The translations under genes and the position numbers were made by a program. Below are positions 51,623 to 60,572 of a stretch of 64,000 bases of DNA, one piece after another. The notes under the pieces were generated by a model, which had not been told where the DNA came from, did not search any database, and saw only the letters and a list, made by a program, of their open reading frames with translations. Location of the stretch: the NCBI RefSeq assembly GCF_002210435.1, contig NZ_MZMV01000005.1, positions 1 through 64,000 on the forward strand, given 5' to 3'. This DNA comes from Micromonospora wenchangensis (GTDB lineage Bacteria > Actinomycetota > Actinomycetes > Mycobacteriales > Micromonosporaceae). The first letter of the stretch is position 1. Every line of letters starts with the position of its first letter.

Positions 51623-52846
51623 TCAGGTGACGGCGATGACGAGGGCGGTGTTGTGTCCGCCGAAGCCGAAGGAGTTGGAGACCGCGGCAGTGCCCTGGTT
51701 CTTCCGGGGCGCGTCGACGACGACGTCCAGGTCGACGGCGGGTTCCACCGCCTGCACGTTGGCGGTGGGCGGTACGAGGCCGTGCCGCAGGGCGAGAACG
51801 GTGTATACGGCCTCGATGGCGCCAGCGGCACCGAGGGGATGGCCGGTCACCCCCTTGGTCGAGGTGATGACGGTGTCCCGACCGAGTACCCGCCGCACGG
51901 CGGCGGCCTCGGCCACGTCGTTGAGCGGAGTGGACGTGCCGTGCGCGTTCACGTGGCCGATGTCGTCGCTACCCAGTCCGGCCTCGGCCAGGGCGGCGCG
52001 CATGGCACGCTCGACGCCGACACCGTCGGGCGCAGGGGTGGTCGCGTGGTAGGCGTCGGTGGACGCACCGTAGCCGAGCAGGTGGGTTCGTGGCCGGACA
52101 CCCCGGCCGCGGGCGTGTTGTTCGGTCTCGAGCACCACGACGCCCGCGCCTTCCGCCATCACGAAGCCGTCGCGCTCGACGTCGAACGGGCGGGAGGCAC
52201 CGGCCGGGTCGTGCCTGCGGGTGGACAGTGCCTTCATCCGGGCGAACGCGGCGGCGAAGTACGGGGTGACGGCGGCATCGGTGCCGCCGGCAACCGCCAC
52301 GTCGGCGACGCCGAAGCGCAGCAGGTCCCGGGCGAGACCGATGGCGGTGGCACCGGATGCGCACGCTGTCGCGACGGACATGCTGGGGCCGTGTGCGCCG
52401 AGGTCGATGGCCACCTGAGCGGTCGCCATGTTGGGCAGCGCCATCGGCAGGGTGAGCGCCGAGATCCGGGCGGCACCGGTCTCCAGCAGTCTGCGGTGTT
52501 GGGTCTCGGCGGTGATGGTGCCGCCTGCGCCGGTGCCGATGATGACGGCGATGCGGTGCGGGTCGCAGTCGGCGATGTCCAGGCCCGCGTCGCCGACCGC
52601 CTCCCGGGCCGCGACGACGGCGAACTGGGCGTGGCGGTCCAGCAGCCAGGTTTTCCGACGCCCGAGCAGTGTGTCGGCGTCGAAGTCGGGAACCACACAG
52701 GCGAAATCGACCGGTAGGCCCGCCAGCTGCGGCGGCCGCACCGCCGTCGACCGGCCGGCGAGTACACCGTCCCAGTTGGCAGGCACGCCCACGCCGGCGG
52801 GGGTGACCAGCCCGAGACCGCTGATGACGACGGGCGCCGGTGTCAC
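51623..52846 (-). CDS. FabF-type beta-ketoacyl-ACP synthase
   Basis: A ketosynthase of 407 residues with the full Cys-His-His triad: Cys162 in VATACASGATA, His302 in NAHGTSTPL and His336 in KGVTGHPLGA; the FGFGGHN glycine loop is near the end. It catalyses decarboxylative condensation of an acyl group with malonyl-ACP. It is a single KS without a chain-length-factor partner, so it resembles fatty-acid synthase KAS II or a tailoring KS rather than a type II aromatic PKS. Its GTG overlaps the ACP stop (GTGA at 52843-52846), implying coupled translation. Last gene of the operon. Confidence 0.9.
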   Translation of the reverse strand: MTPAPVVISGLGLVTPAGVGVPANWDGVLAGRSTAVRPPQLAGLPVDFACVVPDFDADTLLGRRKTWLLDRHAQFAVVAAREAVGDAGLDIADCDPHRIAVIIGTGAGGTITAETQHRRLLETGAARISALTLPMALPNMATAQVAIDLGAHGPSMSVATACASGATAIGLARDLLRFGVADVAVAGGTDAAVTPYFAAAFARMKALSTRRHDPAGASRPFDVERDGFVMAEGAGVVVLETEQHARGRGVRPRTHLLGYGASTDAYHATTPAPDGVGVERAMRAALAEAGLGSDDIGHVNAHGTSTPLNDVAEAAAVRRVLGRDTVITSTKGVTGHPLGAAGAIEAVYTVLALRHGLVPPTANVQAVEPAVDLDVVVDAPRKNQGTAAVSNSFGFGGHNTALVIAVT

Positions 52847-53082
52847 CGGGGCGCGCCCATGGCGGTGAGCAGGGCGGCTATGTCGTCGACGGATGCTGTC
52901 TGGGAGATGTCGTCGTCGGAGATCGTCACGTCGAACTCCGACTGGAGGACCTCGGCGAACTCGACCAGGGCGAGGGAGTCGAGGTGAAGTTCATCGAGTG
53001 TGGAATCCGGGCGGATGGTGGCGGGTTCGACGCCGAACCGGGTGGTGAGCAACTCGCCTATGCGATGGTGCAGCGGGTTCAT
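52843..53082 (-). CDS. Acyl carrier protein 1
   Basis: A protein of 79 residues with the phosphopantetheine attachment Ser36 in ELHLDSLALVEFAEVL, an acidic helix II (SEFDVTISDDDI) and the usual four-helix length. It is the probable carrier for chain extension by the overlapping ketosynthase gene. It belongs to a different subgroup from the second ACP of the operon. Confidence 0.9.
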   Translation of the reverse strand: MNPLHHRIGELLTTRFGVEPATIRPDSTLDELHLDSLALVEFAEVLQSEFDVTISDDDISQTASVDDIAALLTAMGAPR

Positions 53083-53178
53083 CGTGACTCCGGGGTGAGA
53101 TGTGGGGATGCCGGGGGAGCGGGGCTGCCCGGCGGTGCGGTGCGTCGGGCAGCCGGACGTCCGATGGATCTCGGTGGG

Positions 53179-53586
53179 TCAGCCGTCGAGCTTCTGGTCC
53201 TTGACCCACGGCCACCGGGTGCGGTCCAGGTAGGTGTGATCGGTGACGATCGCGCCGTCGTGGAAGGTCAGGATGGCGCACCAGGGGGTTTCCCAGGTGG
53301 TGCCGGAGGCGGTGTCGGTGCCGAACAGGACCGCTTCGATGATCACGTGGTCATCGGCCGCGATCAGGTTCTCGATGCGGGCCCTGCGGTCCGGTGCGGC
53401 GTCGAGCACCGACTGCTCGATCTCGTGGAACTGGGCGCGGTCGGTGATGTCGATGAGCCCCGGGCACACGACGTTGATGTCGGGGGCGTAGCTGTCGTCG
53501 ATCATGCGGTGGACGTCGGTGTTGTAGTACTCGATCCAGCGGTGGACGGCGGCGACGTTCCGTTCCTGGCGGGTGTCAGCGGACAT
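53179..53586 (-). CDS. SnoaL-like NTF2-fold protein
   Basis: A protein of 135 residues: VAAVHRWIEYYNTDVHRMID, VCPGLIDITDRAQFHEIEQS and TPWCAILTFHDGAIVTDHTY. This is the SnoaL/nuclear transport factor 2 fold, used by cyclases, dehydratases and hydroxylases in secondary metabolism. Its start overlaps the end of the SDR gene by 11 bases. In this operon it may dehydrate or cyclise the ACP-bound or released product; it is too diverged to choose. Confidence 0.75.
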   Translation of the reverse strand: MSADTRQERNVAAVHRWIEYYNTDVHRMIDDSYAPDINVVCPGLIDITDRAQFHEIEQSVLDAAPDRRARIENLIAADDHVIIEAVLFGTDTASGTTWETPWCAILTFHDGAIVTDHTYLDRTRWPWVKDQKLDG

Positions 53587-54706
53587 CGAGGGTGCTCCTG
53601 ACTCGGGTCAGCGGCCGGGGCCGCGGCTGGTGGCGGTCGAGTAGTGCGCCGATGACGGGGCGGGGTGCCGCGAAGGCGGTGGCCGACGCGCCCGTCAGGC
53701 CGGTGGTGTGGGTGTTGTCGAAGGTCTTCGGTGAGCAGGTGTAGGGCAGGTGGAAGGCCAGGGCGTTGGCCAGCAGCCGGTCCAGGGTGTCGAGGTCGCG
53801 GGGATCGTCGACGAACACCGGTGCGGGGAGCCCCGCACGGGTGAACACGACGTCGTACATCTCCTGGGCGCTCGGCGCGGTGGAGTTGGTCAGGTGGTAG
53901 ACGGTGCCGCCGGCACCGTGGAGTCCGGCGCGCACGCCGTGTTCGACGACGTGGTCGAGGGGCACGAGGTTGATCTCGCCCCGGCCGTCGCCGCAGAGCC
54001 TCGACGGCTGGCCGAACAGGCGGTCACCATGGCGTTTCTCGTACTGCCGGCGGAACCGGGCAACCCGGGTGGCCAGGTCGTAGAGGCCGGAGAAGGCGCT
54101 GGTGCGCAGCGTGCGACTGTCGGCGATGACCGCGCTGGGGCGCAGGATCCGCCAGGTGAGCCCGGAGGCGGCGACCAGCCGCTCGGCGGCGACCTTGGTG
54201 CGTTCGTACTGGTTGTTGACGGGCTGGTCGGACGGAGGGAGCGTCTCGGCCTGCAGGCCGCGACGGCGGCCGGCGACGTAGGCGGTGCTGATGTGGACGA
54301 GTTCCGCGTCGTGTTCCTGCGCGAGGGCGACGATCTGCTCGGTGCCGACGACGTTGGCCTGATACGTCTGGGTGGAATAGCCCGGTTCGTAGGCCAGCGA
54401 CGCCGCGCTGTGCCACAGCAGGACCCGGCCCGGAGGAAACCGCAGCGCGGTCGCCACCGCAGACAGGTCGGTGATGTCGCCGGGTACCGCCCGGAGCCGG
54501 TCGCGGCGGATCAGGTCCGGTGACCGGTCCTGTTCCTGCGCCGTACGGACCAGCTGTGTGTGCAGCCGCGCCTGTGCCTGCTGCTGGGTGGGGGCGCGTA
54601 CCAGGCACCAGACCGGATCGTCGGTGCGGGCCAGCAGGTCGAGTACGAATGCGCTGCCCAGCATGCCGGTGGCGCCGGTCACGACGTGGGTGGTCGGTCT
54701 GCTCAT
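53576..54706 (-). CDS. Thioester-reductase-like extended SDR
   Basis: A protein of 376 residues; ATG 54706. It has the Rossmann motif VVTGATGMLGSAFVLDLL, a VPGDITD segment, LLWHSAASLAYEPGYSTQTY, ELVHISTAYVAGRR and catalytic Tyr/Lys in NNQYERTKVAAERLV. These are features of the NAD(P)H thioester-reductase domains (TIGR01746/Male-sterile family) that release ACP-bound chains as aldehydes or alcohols. Here it is free-standing. It is the natural release step for an ACP-bound product. Confidence 0.8.
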   Translation of the reverse strand: MSRPTTHVVTGATGMLGSAFVLDLLARTDDPVWCLVRAPTQQQAQARLHTQLVRTAQEQDRSPDLIRRDRLRAVPGDITDLSAVATALRFPPGRVLLWHSAASLAYEPGYSTQTYQANVVGTEQIVALAQEHDAELVHISTAYVAGRRRGLQAETLPPSDQPVNNQYERTKVAAERLVAASGLTWRILRPSAVIADSRTLRTSAFSGLYDLATRVARFRRQYEKRHGDRLFGQPSRLCGDGRGEINLVPLDHVVEHGVRAGLHGAGGTVYHLTNSTAPSAQEMYDVVFTRAGLPAPVFVDDPRDLDTLDRLLANALAFHLPYTCSPKTFDNTHTTGLTGASATAFAAPRPVIGALLDRHQPRPRPLTRVRSTLDVR

Positions 54707-54789
54707 CGGTGTCGTCGTTCTCCTTCCCGGGCAGGCCCGGTGGTCGCGGGGTGCATGGGGTCGAACGGCGAGGCGGGTGGGCCGCGTCG

Positions 54790-55065
54790 TCAGCCGTCGA
54801 CCGGGCGGCGGCCGACGGCCTGCCGTAGGTCCTCGGCCAGCTCGCCGACGGTTGCCGGCACCCACGTGTCCTCGGCCATCAGGACGACGCCGTAGTGCGC
54901 TTCGAGGCGTCCCAGCAGGTGCAGCATCCGGATGGAGTCGGCGCCCTCGATGTCCATCAGCACCGTCGTCTCGTCCACCTCGGCGGCAGGTGCGTGGAAA
55001 ACGTCGCGGGCCCACTGCGTCACCCGCGACACGATCTCCGAACGGGTGGCGTCGACAGTTGTCAT
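54790..55065 (-). CDS. Acyl carrier protein 2
   Basis: A protein of 91 residues; ATG 55065 with GGAG upstream. Phosphopantetheine Ser44 is in IEGADSIRMLHLLGRLEAHY. The sequence EGADSIRMLHL with a longer N-terminal helix resembles stand-alone ACPs that partner AMP ligases. It is 44 bases downstream of the P450-FAAL gene and is its likely acyl acceptor. Confidence 0.88.
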   Translation of the reverse strand: MTTVDATRSEIVSRVTQWARDVFHAPAAEVDETTVLMDIEGADSIRMLHLLGRLEAHYGVVLMAEDTWVPATVGELAEDLRQAVGRRPVDG

Positions 55066-55109
55066 GACATCTCCTATCGGTGTCGTTCTCGACGGAATCC
55101 GGGAGGGGG

Positions 55110-58091
55110 TCACGGCGATGTCACCGTGGGTATCCGGGTGCCGGCGAGCAGGTCGCGGGCTGCGCCGCGCTGCCACTTCCCGCTGGTGGTTCGGGGCAAC
55201 GTGCCCCGCCGTACGACGTGCACCTGCACGGCGCTGACGCCGAGTTCGCCCTGCAGCCGGCGGCGGATGTCCGCCGCGAGATGAGCGGCGCGGCCCATGT
55301 CCAGGCTCTCGGCGACCACGACGAGGTGTTCCTCGTCCAGACCGAGCTGCCCGGCGGCCTGCGCTGCGGCGAACGCGACGCACCGGCCCTGATGCACCCC
55401 GGGAACCGTGCGGGTGACCAGTTCGGCGTCCTCGGCGAAGATGTTCCGACCAGCCACGATGATCATGTCCTTGTCGCGGCCGACGATGAACAGGTCACCG
55501 TCGAGGCGTACCCCCAGGTCACCGGTGCGTAGCCAGCCTCCGTCGAAGGCCGCAGCGGTGGCGTCGGGATCGAACAGGTAGCCGGGGGTGACCGAGTCAC
55601 CGATGATCTGCACCTCACCGACCCGGCCGTCGTGCACCTCGACGCCGGACGGGTCGACCAGCCGCAGCCGCAGACCCTGCACCGGCCGGCCGACGGACAC
55701 CAGCGGGCGAGCCCCGTCGGCGTCGGCTGCAACGTGGCGGACGTGTCCGTCGGCGGCAAGAACCTGACGGTCGACGTGGACTATGCGCGCCAGGCTGCCC
55801 GGCGGCGGGAACGCCGCGCACAGTGTCGCCTCCGCCAGGCCGTACACCGGATACATCACCCCGGCGGCGGCCCCGAACCGGGCCACGGTCTCGGTGAAGC
55901 GGTGGACCGTTTCGGAACGCACCGGCTCGGCCCCGTTGTACGCCAGCCGCCACCGGCTCAGATCCAGCCCGCGAGGATCGGACCGGTCGACCGCCTCGGT
56001 CATCAACGCATACCCGTGGTCGGGGCCGGTGGTGGCGGTGACCTGCTGCCGGGACAGGTATTCCAGGAACGCGACAGGTCGGCGGATGAAGTCGGTGGAG
56101 GTGAACATGTGGACCGGCAGTCCGGCCAGCCCGTACCCGAGGGCGGTGAAGAACCCCATGTCGTGGTGGTGGGGAACCCACTGGACGAGGCTGTCGCGGC
56201 CGGTCACCGCCGACGAGGCGAGCAGGGCCCGTAACCCGGCCAGCACGGTGGCGTGGGGCAGCGTCACCCCCTTGGGGAACGCGGTGCTGCCGGAGGTGTA
56301 CTGCACCACCGCCAGATCGTCCGGGGTGATGTCTGGCAGCCGGTCGCAGCGGTCACCGGCCACCGGCAGGGGCACGCAGCGCAGCCCCGGCCTGAGCTGG
56401 CGCACCGCCCGGACCAGCCGCTCGTACCGTGGGTGGGCCACGATGAGGCGCATCCCGGCGGCGTCGACGATGCGGGTGATGCGGGCCGCCGCCACCTGCG
56501 GCGACTCGCCCATCGGACGCATCGGCAACGCGGACACGCTGCCGGCGGCCAGCATGATGCCGAACGCGCCGAGCCACAGGTCGGGGCCGGTGGGCGTGAG
56601 CAGCCCGACCCGGTCCCCGGGACGGACACCGGCGGCGACCAGGCCACGTCCGGCGGCGACGGCCCCGCGATACAGCTGCGCTGCGGTCAGCCGCTGCGAC
56701 ACACCCGGGAACACCCAGCCGGTGTCCGGTGCCGCGACGGCCAACCGACGCAGGGCGTCGGGCAGCGTCGCGCCCTCGATCCGCGCGGGTTGCGGCGGGT
56801 TGACCGGCCCGTGCACCGGTGCCGGGATGGCCACCGGCAGCCGGTCCCAGCCGTGCACCACCATGCCTGCGGCCCGCACCACCGGCCCGGCGACCCTCAG
56901 GCCGGCGCAGACGCGGGCGACGAGCGGAAAGACGATCTCCCCGGTGAGTTGTGCCAGCGTCGACCCGACGCAGTGGTGCGGGCCGACGCCGAGGGTCAGC
57001 GACCGGGGCGGCTCCTGGGCGACGCCGTCGGCGCTGACCGGGGCGAACCGGAACGGGTCGAAACGATCAGGATCGGGGTACTGGCGCGGATCGCGGCCCG
57101 CCGCGGCCACCTGCACGACCACCATGCACCCCTGCGGCAGGCGCACCCCGCCGAGGGTGGTGGGTCGGGTCACCCACCGGCCGGTCATCTTGGCCGGCGG
57201 GTCGTAACGCAGCACCTCGCGGGTGAACGCCGCAGCCAGGTCCGGCCGGTCGCGCAGCAGGGCGGCGAGGTGCGGCTGATCGGCCAGCAGGAAAACCCCC
57301 GTGCCCAGCATCGCCGCCGACGTCTCGTTGCCGGCGCCCAGCAGGAAGGTGACGTTGTCGACGAGACCCTCGACGTCTTCAGCCGGCCACCCTCCGACCA
57401 GATCGGCGGTGAGGTCTGCCCGAGCTGCGGCCGGGTCCCCGACCAGCCGGGGCCGCAGGTAGCGCCGCAACTCGCAGATGGCCGCGTCGGCCGCCGCGAG
57501 ATCCGTTCCCGGCGGGTTGAAATCGTTGGCTTCCATCAGGGCCGTCGACCAGTCCCGCAGTCGGGGCAGATCAGAGTCGGGAAAGCCGAGGAGGGTGGCG
57601 AGCAGCGCCATCGGCAGGTGCAGCAGGTCGTCGGTGACGTCCACCCGCCCGTCACGTGCGGCCCCACCGAGCCTGCGTACATACCGTTGGCAGAGCTGTT
57701 CCATCAGCGGGCGGTGCCGGGTCAGCTGTTTCGGCCCGAACAGCCTCACCAGCAACCGGCGGGCCGGCTGGTTGTCCGGCGACTCCTGGTGGTTGAGCCC
57801 GTTGTAGATGGAGGAGACCGAGGGATGCTCGCGCCAGGTGGGCCACGACTGGTCCGCCCACACCGTGTCGCACACCCGGAACACGTCCGGGTTCCTGAGG
57901 ACCTGCTCGCATTCGGGGTAGCCGAGCACGACGGCGCGGCGCGGACCGATCGGCACGACCGGGGCGTGGGCCAGCAGGGTCCGTACGTGCGGAAAAGGAT
58001 CACGACGCCCGGCGTCGGACCACAGCGCCTCCAGCGCGGCCAGCGCCTGCGCGCGCCCGACGGTCCCGGCCCTGGGCACATCCTCGGCCAT
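55110..58091 (-). CDS. Cytochrome P450 - fatty acyl-AMP ligase fusion
   Basis: One frame of about 993 residues. Residues 1-420 are a cytochrome P450: I-helix LLGAGNETSAAMLG, ExxR in TREVLRYDPPAK, and heme ligand Cys374 in LGVGPHHCVGSTLAQL. Residues 440-993 are an acyl-adenylate ligase: VVQYTSGSTAFPKGVTLPH, PHHHDMGFF, NGAEPVRSETV, YGLAEATLC, WLRTGDLGV and RGTLPRTTSGKWQR. The HHHDMG motif and the absence of the usual CoA-ligase insertion pattern point to the FAAL class, which transfers acyl-AMP to an ACP. ATG 58091 gives ideal spacing to GGGAG. No stop or weak linker separates the halves. This predicts activation and oxidation of the same substrate; order of action is not known. Confidence 0.9.
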   Translation of the reverse strand: MAEDVPRAGTVGRAQALAALEALWSDAGRRDPFPHVRTLLAHAPVVPIGPRRAVVLGYPECEQVLRNPDVFRVCDTVWADQSWPTWREHPSVSSIYNGLNHQESPDNQPARRLLVRLFGPKQLTRHRPLMEQLCQRYVRRLGGAARDGRVDVTDDLLHLPMALLATLLGFPDSDLPRLRDWSTALMEANDFNPPGTDLAAADAAICELRRYLRPRLVGDPAAARADLTADLVGGWPAEDVEGLVDNVTFLLGAGNETSAAMLGTGVFLLADQPHLAALLRDRPDLAAAFTREVLRYDPPAKMTGRWVTRPTTLGGVRLPQGCMVVVQVAAAGRDPRQYPDPDRFDPFRFAPVSADGVAQEPPRSLTLGVGPHHCVGSTLAQLTGEIVFPLVARVCAGLRVAGPVVRAAGMVVHGWDRLPVAIPAPVHGPVNPPQPARIEGATLPDALRRLAVAAPDTGWVFPGVSQRLTAAQLYRGAVAAGRGLVAAGVRPGDRVGLLTPTGPDLWLGAFGIMLAAGSVSALPMRPMGESPQVAAARITRIVDAAGMRLIVAHPRYERLVRAVRQLRPGLRCVPLPVAGDRCDRLPDITPDDLAVVQYTSGSTAFPKGVTLPHATVLAGLRALLASSAVTGRDSLVQWVPHHHDMGFFTALGYGLAGLPVHMFTSTDFIRRPVAFLEYLSRQQVTATTGPDHGYALMTEAVDRSDPRGLDLSRWRLAYNGAEPVRSETVHRFTETVARFGAAAGVMYPVYGLAEATLCAAFPPPGSLARIVHVDRQVLAADGHVRHVAADADGARPLVSVGRPVQGLRLRLVDPSGVEVHDGRVGEVQIIGDSVTPGYLFDPDATAAAFDGGWLRTGDLGVRLDGDLFIVGRDKDMIIVAGRNIFAEDAELVTRTVPGVHQGRCVAFAAAQAAGQLGLDEEHLVVVAESLDMGRAAHLAADIRRRLQGELGVSAVQVHVVRRGTLPRTTSGKWQRGAARDLLAGTRIPTVTSP

Positions 58092-58132
58092 CGACACTGC
58101 TCCCTCGGTTTAGGTTCCGGCGGAACCTGGGC

Positions 58133-59062
58133 TCACCTGCTGTCGTCGGTGAGAATTTCCAGCGTGCTGACCACGAGCCTCCGCTGCCCGTCACGCAGCA
58201 CGACCTCCACGAACTCCGAATGGGGGCGGGGTCCCGTCATCGGCCGCCACGCCCGGACGTCGGCGCTGATCGTCACGCTCACGTCCACATTCGCCAGATA
58301 ACACATCTGCTGGTCGACGACGACCCTGCCGAGAAACGTCTCGTCGGTGCGGCGTTGCTGCCGCCACCACCGCAACAAAGCCCAGTCCACGATCGAGAAA
58401 TAGGAGGCGAAATACAGCAAACCGACACCGTTGAGGTCACGCGACGGGTCGATCTGATAATCCAACCGCAGGCCCTCCCCGGAGAGCACCGCTGCGGCCG
58501 GGCGCAGGGTGTACGCCATCCGTGCCCGACGCATCGTGGGAAGGGGACAGTACGACGGCGGAATCTCCGGCAAGCTGTCGAGCGCAAAGTCCGACGGCAG
58601 TGACCGGAGCAACGCCTGGTTCGAACCCTCCCGGCTACGGGCCACCCACCTGTTGAGCGTCTGCACGTACAGGCGGTCCGCGTCACCGGCCGTCACGAAC
58701 TCGTGCAGGTCGAAACCGTCACCGTGCCGGCGCGGCGACCGGTCGATACGATGCAGCGCCAGCACCGACTGCCCCCTCGTCCGGTACAGCGCCGTGTCCA
58801 CCTGAAGCCGGTCCCCGAACGTCGGCGTCCGCAGATGGAAACGTCGACCACCGCGGATCCGGAAGTAGCAGAACGACAGATAGGCCGGCCGGCCCTGCGA
58901 ATCATGGGTGTTCATCACGTCGATGCCGCACGCCGCCCCGACGGCGTCCCAGGTCCAGTCGCCGATCCGGCCGACGAACAGCGAGTTGTGCCCACACATG
59001 CTGGGCCACACCACCTCGGTACGCGCCTGAACCACCGCAGCGAGCACAGTCACGGTCACCAT
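58133..59062 (-). CDS. LnmK-family bifunctional acyltransferase/decarboxylase
   Basis: A protein of 309 residues. It carries PSMCGHNSLFVGRIGDWTWD at the start, YLSFCYFRIRGG, LNRWVARSREGSN, then LNGVGLLYFASYFSIVDWAL and LGRVVVDQQMCYLANVDV, the double-hotdog pattern I know from LnmK of leinamycin biosynthesis. LnmK converts methylmalonyl-CoA to propionyl-ACP. ATG 59062 has GAAGGG at good spacing. It is the first gene of the leftward operon, 42 bases ahead of the P450-FAAL gene. Here it probably primes or supplies propionyl-ACP to one of the two ACPs; no HMG-synthase cassette for beta-branching is present. The 59066-59354 gap should hold the operon promoter. Confidence 0.82.
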   Translation of the reverse strand: MVTVTVLAAVVQARTEVVWPSMCGHNSLFVGRIGDWTWDAVGAACGIDVMNTHDSQGRPAYLSFCYFRIRGGRRFHLRTPTFGDRLQVDTALYRTRGQSVLALHRIDRSPRRHGDGFDLHEFVTAGDADRLYVQTLNRWVARSREGSNQALLRSLPSDFALDSLPEIPPSYCPLPTMRRARMAYTLRPAAAVLSGEGLRLDYQIDPSRDLNGVGLLYFASYFSIVDWALLRWWRQQRRTDETFLGRVVVDQQMCYLANVDVSVTISADVRAWRPMTGPRPHSEFVEVVLRDGQRRLVVSTLEILTDDSR

Positions 59063-59354
59063 CACCCTTCGCCGAGGCGCACCACGTTGCCGGTTGTCGA
59101 AAACAGCACCGACCGCGCGGAAGCCACCGCGCCGCGACCCCTCAACGGGGCGTCACGCTGCCGACGATAGGCGGCCCGAAACCAATGCCCGCGACACCAT
59201 GTGGGCCGCAAAAAGCGGCAGCTACTTGCAGCCAAAAAGCTGGCACCGCACCTGGAGGAAACGCTCGGATATGCGCGACCCGGACGTGCGGCACCGTGCC
59301 GCGACCGACGAGGCACGATCAACGGTTAGGGCGGTGCCGCCGGTCCACGCGGGT

Positions 59355-60569
59355 TCAGAGCCGGTGAGCAGCGAGGATTCGCGCGAGAACGACGTCGTGT
59401 TCCTGGAAGACCGGGGTCGCCGCGCCAGCGCACGTGGGGGACTGCTCACCTTCGCGCGGCCTGGGCCGGGGTGCAGCCGGCGGGTGATGCCGAGCTTCGG
59501 AGGCGACGTCGTCATCCATCGCGACGATCTCGGCACCGTAGGTCGACGCGACGACCGCGGCGATCTGCTTCCCCGCGGTGTCAATGTCACCGGCGTACCG
59601 CAGACGCACGCCGTGCGCGACAGCGAGCTGAAAAAACACATGATCGATCGCGCGCAACTGGCCGCTGGTACAAGCGATCGGTTGCCGCACCCCGGCAATG
59701 AAAGCGACCTCCATGACCGACGGGTTCTCCACGACCGTCAGGGTCTGCGGCGCGAGAATGGGCGGATGATGTACAAGGTCGAGCAGGGTGAGCGCCACGG
59801 GCGCCGGTGAATCACGCAGCCGCCGGTCGATCGGCCCGTCGCCGACAGCCTCGACGTTGAAGAGCAGGACGGTCGCGTACAACCGGTCCGCAATGACACC
59901 GACGGTGGCCAGCAGCGCGCGTACCAGATCCGGCCGACTCGGCTCGCTTTGGCCGGTGCGTTCGGCGACGGCGGCCACGAGGCGGATCCCGTTGAGGGTG
60001 GTCAGGTCGAAATAGTGCGGGTCGCCGGTGATGTCGTGGGCGAGCTTCGCCAAAGGCACCGGCGGCCGGGCCGGAAGGCGCCGCAGCGCTGCGGCGAGCG
60101 CCGCGATGCTGTGCCGGACCTCGGTATCGTCCTCGCCGACGCCGCTCACCCGCATCCGGGCGACGAGCTGCGGTAGGTCGGGAAGCTCCTCGGTCGCGTA
60201 CTGCCACAGCCGCGCACGACGGTCCGCCGCGGCCAACGCAGCGGCACCACGGTCGATGACCGGTTCCCCCACCGCCTTCTCGACCAGTGCGACGAGCGCT
60301 TCTCGATCGATGCCGAGCACGGCGAGGAGCTCTCGCAGCGGGACCGTGGCGGTATCCCCGGACACGGTGACGGCGGATGTGCCGCGGCGCCGACGAACGG
60401 AGGTGTCGAGCCAGGTCCGCAGTTGCGCGATGCCGGCCGTGCTCAGCGTCGGGACCCGAACCGTGTTGATCACCTCGGGACGGGCGCCGGCGCACAGACG
60501 CCCATGGACGGCGCGCCACAAAGGACGCAGGTCGACGTCCTCCGCCAGGTAGGTGAGGTCAGCCGGCAT
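59355..60569 (-). CDS. JetD-like Toprim nuclease subunit of a Wadjet-type system (TIGR02679/DUF2399)
   Basis: A protein of 404 residues. The N-terminal part (LRPLWRAVHGRLCAGARPEV and PVPLAKLAHDITGDPHYFDL) and the C-terminal DUF2399 Toprim-like fold (ENPSVMEVAF, CTSGQLRAIDHVFFQLA, LRYAGDIDTAGKQIAA) match TIGR02679-type proteins. The DID at about 328-330 is the metal-binding D-x-D. The last 50 residues after GAEIVAMDD are rich in Pro/Arg and atypical before QEHDVVLARILAAH. It starts 3 bases after the JetC-like stop. In Wadjet systems JetD cuts DNA when the SMC-like JetABC complex detects small circular plasmids. JetA and JetB homologues should lie to the right of the window. Confidence 0.8.
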   Translation of the reverse strand: MPADLTYLAEDVDLRPLWRAVHGRLCAGARPEVINTVRVPTLSTAGIAQLRTWLDTSVRRRRGTSAVTVSGDTATVPLRELLAVLGIDREALVALVEKAVGEPVIDRGAAALAAADRRARLWQYATEELPDLPQLVARMRVSGVGEDDTEVRHSIAALAAALRRLPARPPVPLAKLAHDITGDPHYFDLTTLNGIRLVAAVAERTGQSEPSRPDLVRALLATVGVIADRLYATVLLFNVEAVGDGPIDRRLRDSPAPVALTLLDLVHHPPILAPQTLTVVENPSVMEVAFIAGVRQPIACTSGQLRAIDHVFFQLAVAHGVRLRYAGDIDTAGKQIAAVVASTYGAEIVAMDDDVASEARHHPPAAPRPRPREGEQSPTCAGAATPVFQEHDVVLARILAAHRL

Positions 60570-60572
60570 CGT

